A DNA stretch of 64,000 nucleotides, from the NCBI RefSeq assembly GCF_036373705.1, contig NC_089868.1:15730520-15794519 (forward strand), read 5' to 3'. Position 1 is the first letter of the stretch, and each line of letters opens with the position of its first letter. Made by a program: the position numbers and the translations under genes. The notes below the pieces were generated by a model. That model was not told the DNA's origin. It did no database searches and worked only from the letters and a program-made list of their open reading frames with translations. Positions 25,001 through 35,454 of this stretch are shown piece after piece. This stretch comes from Amia ocellicauda (taxonomy: Eukaryota > Chordata > Actinopteri > Amiiformes > Amiidae).

Positions 25001-28000
25001 CAGCACTTGGAACAATAATAGTGCGATGAATATCCTACTGACACACAGATTTCTCTAATGTATTGATCATGTTTGCCTGATACTAGGGATACTAGGGCTG
25101 TGAACCCTCTGCATTTGTCAGAAAACAATGTCTGGACAATATATATATGGGATAATAGTGGCTCTTCTGAGGGAGCAACTCAGACCAGCCACACCAAAAA
25201 AGTTCAAACGTGGTTCGGTTCAGCCCCACCCCTCACCTCCACGCTCTCCTCCGCGATGGCGTCCCCCGCTCCCAACTTGATGGAGCTGCAGCTGGCCTCG
25301 TCCTCGGCCTGCCGGCTGCGGAAAGTGAGCGCCTGCTCCCAGCGGCGCAGGGCCTCCTCGAACAGCTCCATACCTGCACCGCACACACAGCGAGACCAGA
25401 ATACACACACACAAATCACTTCTGCAAACAGGAACTCAACAATTACAACCTCTGACCTGGAAATTCACGATGAAGGCAAACCAAAACTGCGCCTGAAGCA
25501 ATATTGTGATTCCTCCATTAGGGCACCGACTTGACACTTGATGTATGAGTGTGCATGTCCAGAATATTTATTTCTTCATGTGAGCCTACATCATACACAT
25601 AAGGCACATGAATCAGCTCACATCGTAGCGTGCTGTATGAGCTTCAGGCAGTTAACCAGCTACATCGCCGAAAAGAGGACCAGCATTTCTGTCAGTCAAT
25701 AAATAAGATACTAATATTCTCTTTTTCCCACATTAGTAGTAGAATGCATTTGTAATCGACAACATCTACTCAATATTTTGTTTAAACATAGATTCATGAT
25801 GTGCATGAAGAAGGCCTGGAGGTAGGACCCAAATACAAGTGCAGTGATCTAGCCCTCGGATCTCAAACTCAATTCCTGAAGGGGAACAACTGTGTCTTCT
25901 GTTTTCTGTTCCAACCCTGCTGTCAAGTTTCTTAATTGCTCTACTTATGAATTAACGAGAAAAACATTTAACATTTAACATTTAGGGCAACCTTTACTTG
26001 TTTTCAGAATATTCTTGCGAATCTTTTAAATACCCACATGCAAAATGCCTCTACATTTTGCAGCGGAGCACTCATCCGAGACTCATCTGGAACCGAAAGT
26101 AAAAGACAGACTTTAGTCCATGAGGAATGGAGTTTGAGAGCCCTGATATAAGGATCTGACATACATGAAAGTATATATTGTAATGGTTCCTTAACAGAAC
26201 ATCTAAATAAATGTAGTCAATACAACAAATGAAACGGTCTGGACGAGGGACGCGAATTGATCCTCACCCATTAGGTACAGGTTCTCTGGAGTCGTCACTG
26301 GGATGTTGACTACATTGATTTCATTATCCTCGGCTGCCTTGTCCCAGGAGTTCGAGTTGTTGGCACAAGCGCAGCTGTTTGAAGAATTAACGCTCTTCAC
26401 CTTAGGGAGAGAACAAGCCGAACTGCAGATAAGTTCAGCTGATCCTGCTGAGGACAGCACAATGCAAAGGCAGGGAGGAGAGACGCTGATGAAGCTGTCT
26501 TTTTTGCTTTAATGGAATCCCACTGTTTATAGGCAGAGGCCAAAATGTTGACATCTAATTCAACACGAACCCATATATATTTAAATAACAATATAGAGAA
26601 ATGGTGAGCTATAGACTGATACTGTAACCAGGACAATAACATCTGGGAACAAGTGTCTGCACCGATGTCTCAGAGGAAAGTGAAAAAACGTACCGAGGCC
26701 AGACTCTGTGCCGAATCGGAAAACTTGCTGTACAGTCCTCCATTGGGGTAGAGATTACAGGACTGACAGCTCTTGGAGTTTAATGAAAGGCTGAGGTTCT
26801 GTCGACTACTACAACGACTTGAATCTGCAGAAGAGAGAAACAGAACTGAGAAACATCATATGAAAAACCTTTGTATCCGCCTGACAGGAAGTCCTGCACG
26901 CTTGTGAGAGAAAGACTTTATAGTGCCTGGATTGCTCTTACAGCGAACAGAAGATCATTATTCGATCATTACCTCTCTCTGAAGCAGCGGTGGTGAGGAA
27001 TTCTGGGACATAATTCTCCTGCTCCCATGGCGATTGGGTCTTGTTCTTTGTCTTCCCTTTCCGTCTTTTGAAGTGACGGGCGAGGAAAATGAGAGAGACA
27101 GCCCCGAAGGCGGTCACTGCAAACAGCTTCTTTACACTTGGGCTGAATTTGACCTGAAGGGAAACCAAGACCCCCCATCAGTGACGGTAGGCTGGGCTGA
27201 TCTCATAAACAGGTGGGAGTACATCGGAAAAAAGTGAGAATATGGAAAGGGATTATAAACCGACTGGATTGAAGTGAACATAGATTTGGGCTCGCTGTCA
27301 AAAAAGTAGCTGCCTGGGGGCACAAACAAGCAAACATTACATAACTGTGCAGAGCGACAGAGCTGCAAATATAATCAATGATAGAAAACTCAAAATGCGC
27401 CTTGTGTAAACTAATTATTATTCTAAGCTTTCTTTCCCGCTCTTTAGAACAAAATGTACAAACGCTGTAATTGGAAAAGAACAGAACATGCTTAATCCCT
27501 TTCATGCATTTTTAACTACACAACTCTGTAACCTACATGCCTTACATAATATAAATGAATACTCATCCCAAAGTACAACAAATAGACTTTAAAATATCCA
27601 TAGTAGCAGTGGATCTTGTGTCTATTAACACACCCTTATGTCTAATCTGGAATAATGGACTAATTCCAATGCTAACACCAAAGAGCAGGATATAGCTTTC
27701 ACAAAGAAGCTGCGGTATAGCGATGTCATTGATTCGTGTCTGAACACAGGGAAGTCTAATTAGTTTTGAAAGGGTACACAGATCTCAATATCACAGACAG
27801 CTGGTTCAGAGCTTTCAAAAACACGGAGGCTGGAAATCAAAAGCCCTCTTGGATGAATTTAAAGTAGGGAAAACTCCAAAGAAGGAGGCTGTATTTCACA
27901 TACGGATACGGTTGTAGTATTTCAATCTATAACTCAGGTCTGTAGCTATTAGAGTTTCATGAATAATAAAGTACGGTGGCTCTAAATTAATCTGGCTTTG

Positions 28001-28640
28001 GGGGAACACGTGGCCGCTGAGTGGCGGGAGTTTTATGAGTTGTATTAAACAGATGTTTTGGATCAGCAATGCCAAAGAAGCACCAACGCATACTCCCCTC
28101 GCCCCCTAGGACCGACTTTGGCTGCCCTTGTGATGCCTGCCAATATACGCCAATAATACCATTTGACAGAGACGTGCTTTTTATGAAGTTTCAACACACG
28201 GACTCGGTTCAGGCAAAATGAGCACCGATTCCACCCTCCGTTAGGGAATCCCACGGCAGGCTTCTGTTCGGATTGTGTGGGGGGACCATGCATTTCACGA
28301 CCAGCTTGCTACTTTATTTAAAACTTCACTACCAAGGCTTATGTGTACAATTAATTGATGTGCATGTAAACAGTGATGAATCAGCATGCGGGGAACACGG
28401 AGCCGTACTGAAATCGTGATGAGAAAATCCAAAATCAAATCTTTGCCTTGACCCCGAGGAGCCCACAAAACAGCTTTCTATACAGATCGATGGCAAGGCA
28501 ACCAAGTGCTGACACAGGCTTCCTGCTGAGGGCCCAATTACCTGGGGGAGGGAGTTGTATAAGGACAGAGGTAGATCGACAACCCGCAGGGCCACGGCTC
28601 TCAAGGGAGACGGGGAGTTATTCAGTGTGTCTTCTGTCAT
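10415..28640 (-). CDS. MIGA1: Mitoguardin 1 (FAM73A), complete CDS of 15 exons, 602 aa
   Basis: Mitoguardins are outer-mitochondrial-membrane proteins that promote mitochondrial fusion (through MitoPLD/PLD6) and bind ER VAP proteins. The 15 exons join in phase to 602 residues, against about 600 for the human protein counted from MSEETVSES. The order of features is: N-terminus MTEDTLNNSPSPLRAVALRV; a membrane segment at about residues 43-58 (LFAVTAFGAVSLIFLA) followed by basic HFKRRKGK; a Ser-rich linker; CACANNSNSWDKAAEDNE and VVNIPVTTPENLYLMGMELF; the acidic DTLSIASTDSFVSAAE segment with a phospho-FFAT core; and a conserved C-terminal lipid-binding-type region (GKKILSAILVKARK, FEDVFEEMMDFLENTDHW, DFILMDSFEDLENPP) ending LLEARVQ. 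The start at 28640 matches the human short-form start. Head-to-head with USP33. Confidence 0.97.
10634..11853 (-). other. MIGA1 intron 14
   Basis: 1.2-kb intron without recognisable internal genes. Short frames on both strands have random composition. Confidence 0.6.
11854..11970 (-). CDS. MIGA1: MIGA1 coding exon 14 (residues 492-530)
   Basis: The acceptor is aaaatag|GTG and the donor AAG|gtgtgt. It encodes VPDGFIAHFYAVCEHISPVL followed by AWGFLGPRSSLHDFCCFFK, almost identical to human IPDGFFAHFYAICEHISPVL. It is 117 nt, phase 0. Confidence 0.96.
12171..12224 (-). CDS. MIGA1: MIGA1 coding exon 13 (residues 474-491)
   Basis: A 54-nt exon encoding AVASSCWSVLKQKKQHMK (human AVASSCWSVLKQKRQQMK), acceptor gttcacag|GCG, donor AAG|gtagag, phase 0. 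Confidence 0.95.
12225..13405 (-). other. MIGA1 intron 12
   Basis: 1.2-kb intron with no feature recognised beyond short A- and G-rich runs. Confidence 0.55.
13406..13540 (-). CDS. MIGA1: MIGA1 coding exon 12 (residues 429-473)
   Basis: The acceptor is cttcacag|GTT and the donor ACC|gtgagt. It encodes VKHLNFYDIVLDFILMDSFE then DLENPPISIQNVVNNRWLNS and SFKET, one of the most conserved blocks of the family. It is 135 nt, phase 0. Confidence 0.97.
13646..13744 (-). CDS. MIGA1: MIGA1 coding exon 11 (residues 396-428)
   Basis: The acceptor is atttcacag|AAC and the donor GGA|gtgagt. It encodes NPKRFEDVFEEMMDFLENTD and HWDNTELELATRG (human NPKKFEDVFDEMIYFLEQTD). It is 99 nt, phase 0. Confidence 0.96.
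13831..13917 (-). CDS. MIGA1: MIGA1 coding exon 10 (residues 367-395)
   Basis: The acceptor is tcttcttcag|GTC and the donor AAG|gtaggg. It encodes VILSDRATQTFLCETGKKIL then SAILVKARK. It is 87 nt, phase 0. Confidence 0.96.
14038..14110 (-). CDS. MIGA1: MIGA1 coding exon 9 (residues 342-366)
   Basis: The acceptor is ctctttcag|A and the donor CAG|gtaaca. It encodes (R)TEMLECLGDTDFLAKLHCV and RQACQ (human RTEMLECLGDSDFLAKLHCIRQAFQ). It is 73 nt, phase 2 to 0. Confidence 0.95.
14111..14770 (-). other. MIGA1 intron 8
   Basis: 0.66-kb intron with a short TG-rich run near 14706-14725. Nothing else seen. Confidence 0.55.
14771..14889 (-). CDS. MIGA1: MIGA1 coding exon 8 (residues 303-341)
   Basis: The acceptor is gtcttgaag|CTC and the donor CTGAG|gtgaag. 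It encodes LSEHRELRSAYALGSLCHYP followed by LYEDALQLVEEGKVSCRVL, aligned to human LAEHREVRHTYSLESLCHCP. It is 119 nt, ending in phase 2. Confidence 0.94.
14890..18479 (-). other. MIGA1 intron 7
   Basis: 3.6-kb AT-rich intron with a TA microsatellite (16116-16156). I see no gene in it. The frames of 60-91 codons present are not protein-like. Confidence 0.55.
16116..16156. repeat. Interrupted (TA)n microsatellite
   Basis: TA repeats with two TTT interruptions in a MIGA1 intron. Confidence 0.93.
18480..18580 (-). CDS. MIGA1: MIGA1 coding exon 7 (residues 269-302) with phospho-FFAT core
   Basis: The acceptor is cattgtag|AT and the donor GAG|gtaaga. It encodes (D)KNTDITVKEDVEDFCLRDT then LSIASTDSFVSAAE. 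The last seven residues SFVSAAE (18480-18500) fit the phospho-FFAT core, with Ser in place of the acidic residue at position 4, preceded by acidic residues. It is 101 nt, phase 1 to 0. Confidence 0.95.
18581..24274 (-). other. MIGA1 intron 6 (largest, 5.7 kb)
   Basis: AT-rich intron. It holds a TA microsatellite (21996-22030). No coding exon or RNA gene was recognised. The GC-richer patch around 21,600-21,900 gives overlapping frames on both strands (77-87 codons), but none has family features or splice context. Confidence 0.5.
21996..22030. repeat. (TA)n microsatellite
   Basis: About 17 TA units in MIGA1 intron 6. Confidence 0.95.
24275..24398 (-). CDS. MIGA1: MIGA1 coding exon 6 (residues 228-268)
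   Basis: The acceptor is tccctgcag|GAC and the donor ATCG|gtgagt. It encodes DIISAEFIHKLESLLQRAYR then LQEEFEATLGASDPSSLAND, nearly identical to human. It is 124 nt, phase 0 to 1. Confidence 0.96.
24399..25236 (-). other. MIGA1 intron 5
   Basis: 0.84-kb intron. Nothing recognised. Confidence 0.55.
25237..25373 (-). CDS. MIGA1: MIGA1 coding exon 5 (residues 182-227)
   Basis: The acceptor is gcggtgcag|GT and the donor GAG|gtgagg. It encodes (G)MELFEEALRRWEQALTFRS then RQAEDEASCSSIKLGAGDAI and AEESVE, as in human. It is 137 nt, phase 1 to 0, and GC-rich compared with its flanks. Confidence 0.96.
25851..26146. mobile_element. Non-autonomous DNA transposon (MITE) with CTCAAACTC terminal repeats
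   Basis: The left end reads GATCTCAAACTCAATTCCTG and the right end is its approximate inverted copy, AGGAATGGAGTTTGAGAGCC. Inside the left end, TTCTGTTCCAACCCTGCTGTC and a following AATTGCTC-type stretch look like a repeat family that is widespread in fish. The size is about 0.3 kb with no coding capacity. Assignment to the hAT-type group is from memory of the family's terminal sequence and is uncertain. A target-site duplication was not resolved. Confidence 0.6.
26268..26400 (-). CDS. MIGA1: MIGA1 coding exon 4 (residues 138-181)
   Basis: The acceptor is tccctaag|GTG and the donor ATGG|gtgagg. It encodes VKSVNSSNSCACANNSNSWD then KAAEDNEINVVNIPVTTPEN and LYLM, matching human SCACGNSNSWDKADEDD and VNIPVTTPENLYLMG. 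It is 133 nt, phase 0 to 1. Confidence 0.97.
26694..26824 (-). CDS. MIGA1: MIGA1 coding exon 3 (residues 94-137)
   Basis: The acceptor is ctcttctgcag|AT and the donor TCG|gtacgt. It encodes (D)SSRCSSRQNLSLSLNSKSC then QSCNLYPNGGLYSKFSDSAQ and SLAS, the Ser-rich linker of the family. It is 131 nt, phase 1 to 0. Confidence 0.94.
26973..27153 (-). CDS. MIGA1: MIGA1 coding exon 2, membrane anchor (residues 34-93)
   Basis: The acceptor is tcccttcag|GTC and the donor AGAG|gtaatg. It encodes VKFSPSVKKLFAVTAFGAVS then LIFLARHFKRRKGKTKNK. The hydrophobic stretch followed by a basic cluster is the outer-membrane anchor. It is 181 nt, phase 0 to 1. Confidence 0.97.
27154..28541 (-). other. MIGA1 intron 1 (coding)
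   Basis: 1.4-kb intron with no recognised feature. Confidence 0.55.
28542..28640 (-). CDS. MIGA1: MIGA1 coding exon 1 (residues 1-33)
   Basis: It encodes MTEDTLNNSPSPLRAVALRV then VDLPLSLYNSLPQ, aligned to human MSEETVSESQFSLKTAALRV. The donor is CCCCAG|gtaatt, phase 0. The exon must extend upstream into 5' UTR. A weak acceptor (gattaag|GAG) lies about 23 bases above the ATG, so the exon's 5' edge is uncertain. Confidence 0.92.
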
Positions 28641-30571
28641 TGTTCCTGTCTTCCATAATCTCCTTAATCAGATGTCTAGCCAATGCCCATCGCGGCCACA
28701 GCTGTCACGTTTAGGTTTCAAAGAAGCTCCTGCCGAGAAAGAACAAATAAATGCATACAAATGTAATATTTACTGCTATTTCAAGAACTGTACAGCTTTA
28801 TTACATCACAGTATTAACCATACAGCCCATCACAATTATTACTAGACATGATTTCACCTCAGAGACAGTTATGATTGTGTGCCAACTGAATCTGTAGAAT
28901 ACTTTCTTCTCTTCAACAGTCATTTACCTCAAGTTTAATGCAGATACTGAAAGAGGGCTTTGCAGCCAGTTTAAGACATTTCTTTAAATCCATTCTGGAC
29001 AATAATCTGGTTTAACTCCTAATCCAGATTATGGCTGTACATAGCACTTCTCTTTCTGTGTTTTGACACTGAGACAGGTAGATACCGTTAGCCAATGGAT
29101 CTCAATGGTTCTTGTGGGCACTGTAATATACACAATATTTACATTGTCTTATAATCCCATTGCTATTTTAATACTTTACTAAAACAGTATCAATGCAGTA
29201 CGTTCTTCTTACACATTGTGTAATCGTAGAAATAATCTATTGCGCTACTTACTGTCTTCTGCCAAGAACCACAAAGCCAAGCCACAATAGTGATTACCTA
29301 GAAACAACCTAAACAGCCTCACCTTGTTAAAGGTTGATCTTTTTTGATATTAGTAGGGTTAGTTGAACTGTCCAATAGTTGTGTCCACAAAGCACAAAGA
29401 TCACTGCATTCAATTAGTGCTCCCAAGCAAGGACTGTAATGCCTGTAGCCACACGATTAAACGTCCCTTATCAGTCTGAGGAGCTAAACGCAACAGGATG
29501 TTTTAAAGCGCATTATTCCCAATTTCCTCTGCACCCAGAGGAAATGAAAGCATGTTGCACAGGTCACAAATCACTGACCTGGGAAATACACTGGCTGTCA
29601 TCAGTTAGTCTAGTTTTTTAATTATTATTTGTTGGTTAATATCTGCATGTTGTAACAGCTTTGCTATTTAGAGATGACTGAGTAAAAATATAATATTGTG
29701 CTAATGGTGTACAGTTGTATAATTGTTTTTACATTCATATTTTAATTAGCTTTTTTTAGTAATGGACTATACTGATAGTCCATTTAAAATATTTATAATG
29801 ATAACAGTTGGAAGCACTTAATACACGAGCATTATTCATTGTGAATCTGCATGCTGTACTGCGCTTATGCCAGCACAGATTATGTAAAGAAGGTTATTAC
29901 AATAAACCAGATTTTGTACATCTCTTACACTATCTCTACAAACTAAGTTCATGCAGAAAATAAATGTAGCTTAGCAGTACACTGAAAAATCAATGCAATC
30001 ATTATAAACGTAATAAACGAAAAAGAAAAAAAACGTAGTTAATAAATGGAAATGTCAGTGTTAATTGAATTACGCCTTAGATCCGAATTAGACTGTGCAC
30101 TTTCAGCATTATAGAAACAAATATAAAACGCATACACGTTTCATCAGTGCCATCAAATAAAGTGGCTTTTAAAATAACGTCAACGTCATAAATGAAATGC
30201 ATCAGAAGTCAGCAGTAACCCGCAGATTACGCAGTTATAGCTACTTTGGGGAATGAATGAAAATAAAACCAGCGTGCAAACCAGCTGGAATAGTATGGTT
30301 TGTGATGCATTATTGAACAAAATGGACATAGCACAGAAACGGGCAAAAAAGACAATAAAATACAAGCACCTGGGCGCCCGCTGTGCCAGCACCACTTCAG
30401 CGATCGCGCCCAGACTGCACACCCTCCCAAATACAGCTCGGTGCCAAGCGCAGGCAAAGGCCATCGTGGCATTTCGCAAAACGCTACAATATACATGCAA
30501 AGTATCCATCTCACATCCCCGTTTTAACGCCACCCTTACCGTGCCACCCTGGTACAGCTGCTGGGGCTCAC
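28641..30571 (-). other. MIGA1 5' intron
   Basis: 1.9 kb between the start-codon exon and the candidate leader exon. AT-rich, with nothing recognised. Confidence 0.5.
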
Positions 30572-30720
30572 CGGTGGTTGGAGCTCAGCCTCCCGCTGCA
30601 GTTCTGCATTGAGCCGCAGATCAGCAGCAGCAGCAGCAGCAGCCTGCGTCCCTCTCTGAACTGCTGCCGGGTCAAAGGGCACTCGATGACCCCTGCACAC
30701 TACACCAGAGCTCTTTCCCC
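30572..30720 (-). other. MIGA1: Candidate MIGA1 leader exon with GCT/CAG repeat
   Basis: A GC-rich block on the minus strand ends at a strong donor, CCACCG|gtgagc (exon edge 30572). It contains an uninterrupted seven-unit CAG/CTG trinucleotide run (plus strand 30622-30643). An upstream-starting frame passes through it and gives poly-Ala, but there is no homology to support translation. The right edge is approximate. Confidence 0.4.
30622..30643. repeat. (CAG)7 trinucleotide repeat
   Basis: Seven perfect units in the predicted 5' leader of MIGA1. Confidence 0.95.
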
Positions 30721-31599
30721 CACATGTATGTCGAGCATGCTCAGGTCTGCACCCCATCATATATTATATATATTATTGTCTTTCTATCCGTTTTGGGGGT
30801 CTCTTGCATTGACTGTATCCTAATTATTAACAGCATGGATCCTAAATGATTAGTCCTGCATTCATGAGAACTACTTCTGTATCCTGCAGTGTATTTTGTT
30901 GATCGGAAGCACTGTGTAGCTTTTTTGTATAGTTCCTCGTTAAGTGTGAATATAAAGGCCTCAGCTAAATAAAATACAGTACTGTTATTAGTGTGCTGCT
31001 TGTTGCACAGAAAAACTTCATATTTGTGATCTTAGGAATGAAGAAAGGTCTACTTTTCTCTTTGTATTACTATAGCACAAGCTTGTGTTGTTTTCTTCAG
31101 CGTGTGAAGCAGTCTGTGGCAACTCTGGCAGTCAACATGAATTGGTTGATTAATGCTTTGATGCTGTGAAGCAATTACAGTATAAGCATATTGTAATACT
31201 AATGAAACTTGCTGTGATATTATGAGTCCTCTTCTTTTCCTGCTCTCCTCCTTCTAGTAACAAAAGTATGACTGGGACCAAATGCGTCCGTACTGGTATT
31301 GTATGCCTCTGTTATTTACACATTTCTCTAACAGTGTGTTGCACAAAAGAAAATCTCCAACACCCCTGACCTCTGAACGCCTTTATTTGCGCTTCATCCC
31401 TGGACAATCCTGCAGTTCCGCTCTCTGCCAGGCGGGGGCGTCGGGGCTGCGGTGCGCACTGCCCGACTCGCACTGCCCGCCAGAGGGCGCTGCGGCCGCC
31501 GCGGCGCTCTAGTTCTCTCGGCGTGGAAGCGGAAGGAGCCGCCCGGGAGTGTCAGCCCAGTCACAGGAGCAGCCCAACCGGGAAGCGCAGCGCTGGCGG
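30721..31599. promoter_or_regulatory. Divergent MIGA1 / USP33 promoter interval
   Basis: The two genes are head-to-head, as in human. The interval is AT-rich at its centre and becomes GC- and CpG-rich from about 31,400 rightward. No TATA box is evident. Transcription start positions are inferred only from the nearest donors. Confidence 0.4.
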
Positions 31600-31727
31600 T
31601 GGCCGCCGTCGATCTCTGGAAATAAAACACCTTTTTATTCAAAATGTAAAGGATACACAGAGCGCCGTTGATCTTCTTCACACGCAGTAAGGATTGTGAC
31701 CCAGGGGCCCGTGTCGCCGGAGAGGAG
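31600..31727 (+). other. USP33: Probable USP33 non-coding first exon
   Basis: A donor GAGGAG|gtgagc at 31728 closes a CpG-rich stretch upstream of the first coding exon. No other good donor with comparable context lies between the MIGA1 leader and 37.8 kb. The left edge is a guess. Confidence 0.4.
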
Positions 31728-31961
31728 GTGAGCCGGGAGGTGCACGGAGCAGACAGTGCCTTTCTAGAAATGCCCATCGCGTTTATTGGGGCTCCATCCC
31801 CGGGGTTTAAGAGGCCGATCTGTGCGGGGCCTGATTGCTCTGGATCGGGTGATATGTGCCCGTGTCGTGCCCACACCGACACCGTTTATCTGAGCGACGA
31901 GCTGCTGTCACTGCGGCTCGGTGTCTCGCTGTGCCGGAGGGAGGAGTGACGAGCAGGGGCA

Positions 31962-31998
31962 TGATGAGGATGAGGATGAGGATGAGGAGGAGGAGGAT
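31962..31998. repeat. (GATGAG)n / (GAG)n simple repeat
   Basis: Four to five GATGAG units followed by GAG units, just inside USP33 intron 1. Confidence 0.9.
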
Positions 31999-34900
31999 GG
32001 TTGGGCATATCGAGAGAGAGTAAACCATAACACCGCATCTAATGAGGGACGGGAGAAGAGTGATACATCGCTCTGAATAGTTTTGAGATCATTTAAGAGG
32101 GGGTTGAGACCAACGCAGAAACGTCAAAATGTCCCCCTCGGAGAAACGTGACCGTCACCATTTACTGTGCAGGCTCGGTGTGTCGTCATCAGCACGTCAC
32201 TGCTTATTTAATAAGTGCGGGCCGTGACGAAACTCCCCCGCAAAAATAATAGTGTTTATTTGTTGTAGAATGCATTTCTACTCAATTATTTCAATTGAAT
32301 CACATTTGCTAATAATTAGTTGATATTTACATTAGAAGTTCGCCTGCTGTTATAAGTTATGCATTGTGTGTACTTTTTGACACTTTGGCGTGAACTTTCT
32401 TTTGCAAAGGAATTACAACATTGAAGTGAAAATTGCTTGTGGTTCTGCAAACATTGGCTTCTTAAAATAACAATATTATTTTGATTAGAGACCTCATTGA
32501 TATTAAACTGAACTTGCTGTCCTGGGAGCTAACCCACTACATCTTAGGTCAAAATTAAATGTGTAAATAGATATGACATTGTCCATACATTGTGAGCCCT
32601 AGGTACCTTACATGTGTCTGAACGCTTATAGAGCTATGTGTTAGGGGTGGAAATAATGTATGAAATGGCACTACAGATCAACTGTCTCGGAAATAATCCT
32701 CATCCTCATTATCATGACAGTATTCTGACCCCGTATGTGCGGTCAAACAGGTAGGTCAGTAGTGAAACTGGCACCTGTGATCCGGCAGTCCTTGTGATCA
32801 GAGCTGAGCTGTTCACTGGCAGGTCATGTAATAAACTGGGACTTTTGGGTTTCCCACGGGGCCACTTTAAATAAACATCTGTTGTTTTGGCTTTGCTCAT
32901 AGTCATGCGGTCAGTTTCAAGTAGCCTGTCAGCGAACGCATTCATAATTTATTCCATACACTTGGGTGGCTGAGGAAATGAGAATGAGGGAAGATATTTT
33001 TTGTAGTGGAAGGATCTTTGCTGATGCAAGATATGGAAATCAATACCTCTGTTTACCTCTGTCTTGACACTGATCTGCTGTAGCTCTGGCTCTGGAGTTT
33101 AAAGGCTGTACTTTGTAATTCATTGACTAACGCACCGAGTATCCTATTTCAGCACAATGTTTCATAATTATAATCCTTCCGATTCAGATACTTGAGGGAC
33201 AGCGTTTGTAAAGTTGATTTTCGCTGTAGAAGACGAGAGGATTTGTCAAATGCAGAAAAGTGGAAATGAGCTTTTTTGTGATCTCTCCTCTGTCAGAAAA
33301 TGTTGGGGGAAAACAACCCAGAAGCATTTCTGTTCTTTTTCCATTGTTCATTTTCTCTCTGGTCCTGTGTTATTCCCCAAAGTAATCAAATCAAAGGTCC
33401 ATTGATGGTGATTTGCCGAGCCAGACATAGTATTAAATTGCCATAATTGGGATTGCTTTTGAACAGCAGCAGTGCAAAGTGGCAGGCACTCAGAGAAGCT
33501 TTATAGCATTTAATAAGAAATTATTTATTTTTTCAAGCGGAATTGTTTTGTGAAGATTGCATGACCACGTCAACTGCAAGATGCATCTAAATTACCTTTA
33601 AGAAAAGAGAAAATATTCACTATAGCCAACCTATTAAAGCATTCATGTAATTTACTATTTGTGGAAAGCTGTCTGTTAATGACATTGGCTGTCAGTTAAC
33701 ATCTTGCTATGTCCGTGAAGGAGGTGTATATTGTGCATGCAGCCTTAAAATGTGGATCCTCTCATTTATTTTCCACTAAAAGGAGAGGAGAGTCTCAGTA
33801 GAGTTCTTGCAGGTCTTCACTTCACTTCTTGGTGTGTTGACAAATGACTTAACAGCTAATTTGCTTATTCATGGACTATGACCCAGCTATAGTGCACAAC
33901 ATCTGTGTTTTTCTTGCCGGTGTCTTTGTAGGCATATTTTGTCCTTCATCTTGATTCAATGTTTAGTAAAGGAAACATCAACCAATGTATCAAAAAAACA
34001 TTTGAAATAGAAGTTTAAATTGCCTGGGCGAATGAGTAGGCCAATGTGAAGAAAAGTGAAATGGCTAAATTAGTCCACAATGGTCAATTGTTGTGCGATC
34101 TCCTCAGTGATTAAACAATATAAATAACAATGTATCTTACAATGACAAACATTGTTTTCCAAATCTAAGCATACTTGGACTTTTTTGTTGGTTTCAACAC
34201 TCTGACTGTGAACGTCCATTAAATAGATTGAATCTGATGTATGAACATGGTTTCATGAAATAACTAAATCTATTAAAACTAATGAAAATGAATGGGTAAA
34301 CAATTGCAACCCGCTTTATAGTACAGGCAAATGTGTCAGCTGTGCGGAGTGGCGTGAATCTGAGGATGCGCTTTTCATTAAGCAGAATACTGTTTACCTT
34401 TTGCAGCTCAAACAGTGGGAGTGGCCTCTGTCCTGGGAATTACCCCTCTCATCTGTAAATGTTAGTGCAGTCAGACTGGGAGGAACAGCATGCACAATAA
34501 CCAGGGCTAGGTTTGATACAGAGATGACCCTGCGTATTTATATAGTCTGTAGTTTTTGTCACTTTATACAGTTTTATTAAGCTTGCAGACTGCTTCCCAA
34601 TGGAAACAAGTTCTGTTCCGCTTCAGTGCAGGAGCCCTGTTGGTCATAAATCACTGAACTGGTTCACGTTTGAGTCCTGGTTTTGATTAATGGTAGTGAA
34701 AATATATACAAAATCTTGGTGTATTATTATTATTCCCATAATTTTTTATTCCAGTGAATGTAATTTATTGGTTAATGTGTGCGCTTGCGGCTGCAGGTGA
34801 TGGCTCTGTTGTCAATGTGAAGTTAAGGTTAGGTCCATAGCAATTTCCTTCCTCAAAAGAAACTCTCTCCTCAGCTGTGTAGTGGGTCACTCACATCTTA

Positions 34901-35406
34901 CAGGTGCATTGCATAGTCATTTATGTTTTTATATTCTCTTTGCTGTTGCCTACAGATTATGTACATTTGTGTACTTACCACTTTTTCAGTCTATAGCTAC
35001 CCTTTACCATTTCAATATTTTTATTTAAATAATATTACAGATGTCCTTAATATGTATATCCCAATGTGCATTCCTTCTCTTCTTTAATTTCTTGTGAAAA
35101 TTGATTTGTTTCCTCAAGTATATTTTCTGAATTTGAATTGATTTTCTGAACCTTGCCTTCACGAGTGTTAAACTCAGTTAACGAGCACATGAACCCATCT
35201 GATCGGATATGTGGCTGATCAATACCGAGGCTGCTGATTCTGCGGTGCAGGGGAAAGACTTGTATTGATCAAGCCATGTACAACTTGTGTTGCATTTCAA
35301 ACTGAGGAGGGAGCTAATATTCTTTTATTATTAACACCTGTTTATTATTAACACATCTTACAATGTCAAATTAAATAATGAAGTACTCTAAAGAAATATG
35401 AGGTAA

Positions 35407-35408
<2 letters not shown>

Positions 35409-35448
<40 letters not shown>
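35409..35448. repeat. (TG)n(TA)n microsatellite
   Basis: A short TG run followed by about 16 TA units in USP33 intron 1. Confidence 0.93.

Positions 35449-35454
<6 letters not shown>

Noticed and set aside
30253..30823. Overlapping plus-strand frames of 119 and 146 codons in the MIGA1 5' region
   Set aside because: Random-looking composition and no splice or homology support. They cross the candidate MIGA1 leader on the other strand.
30930..30985. Sequence faintly like a fish SINE tail (AAGGCCTCAGCTAAATAAA)
   Set aside because: Too short and too diverged to call.
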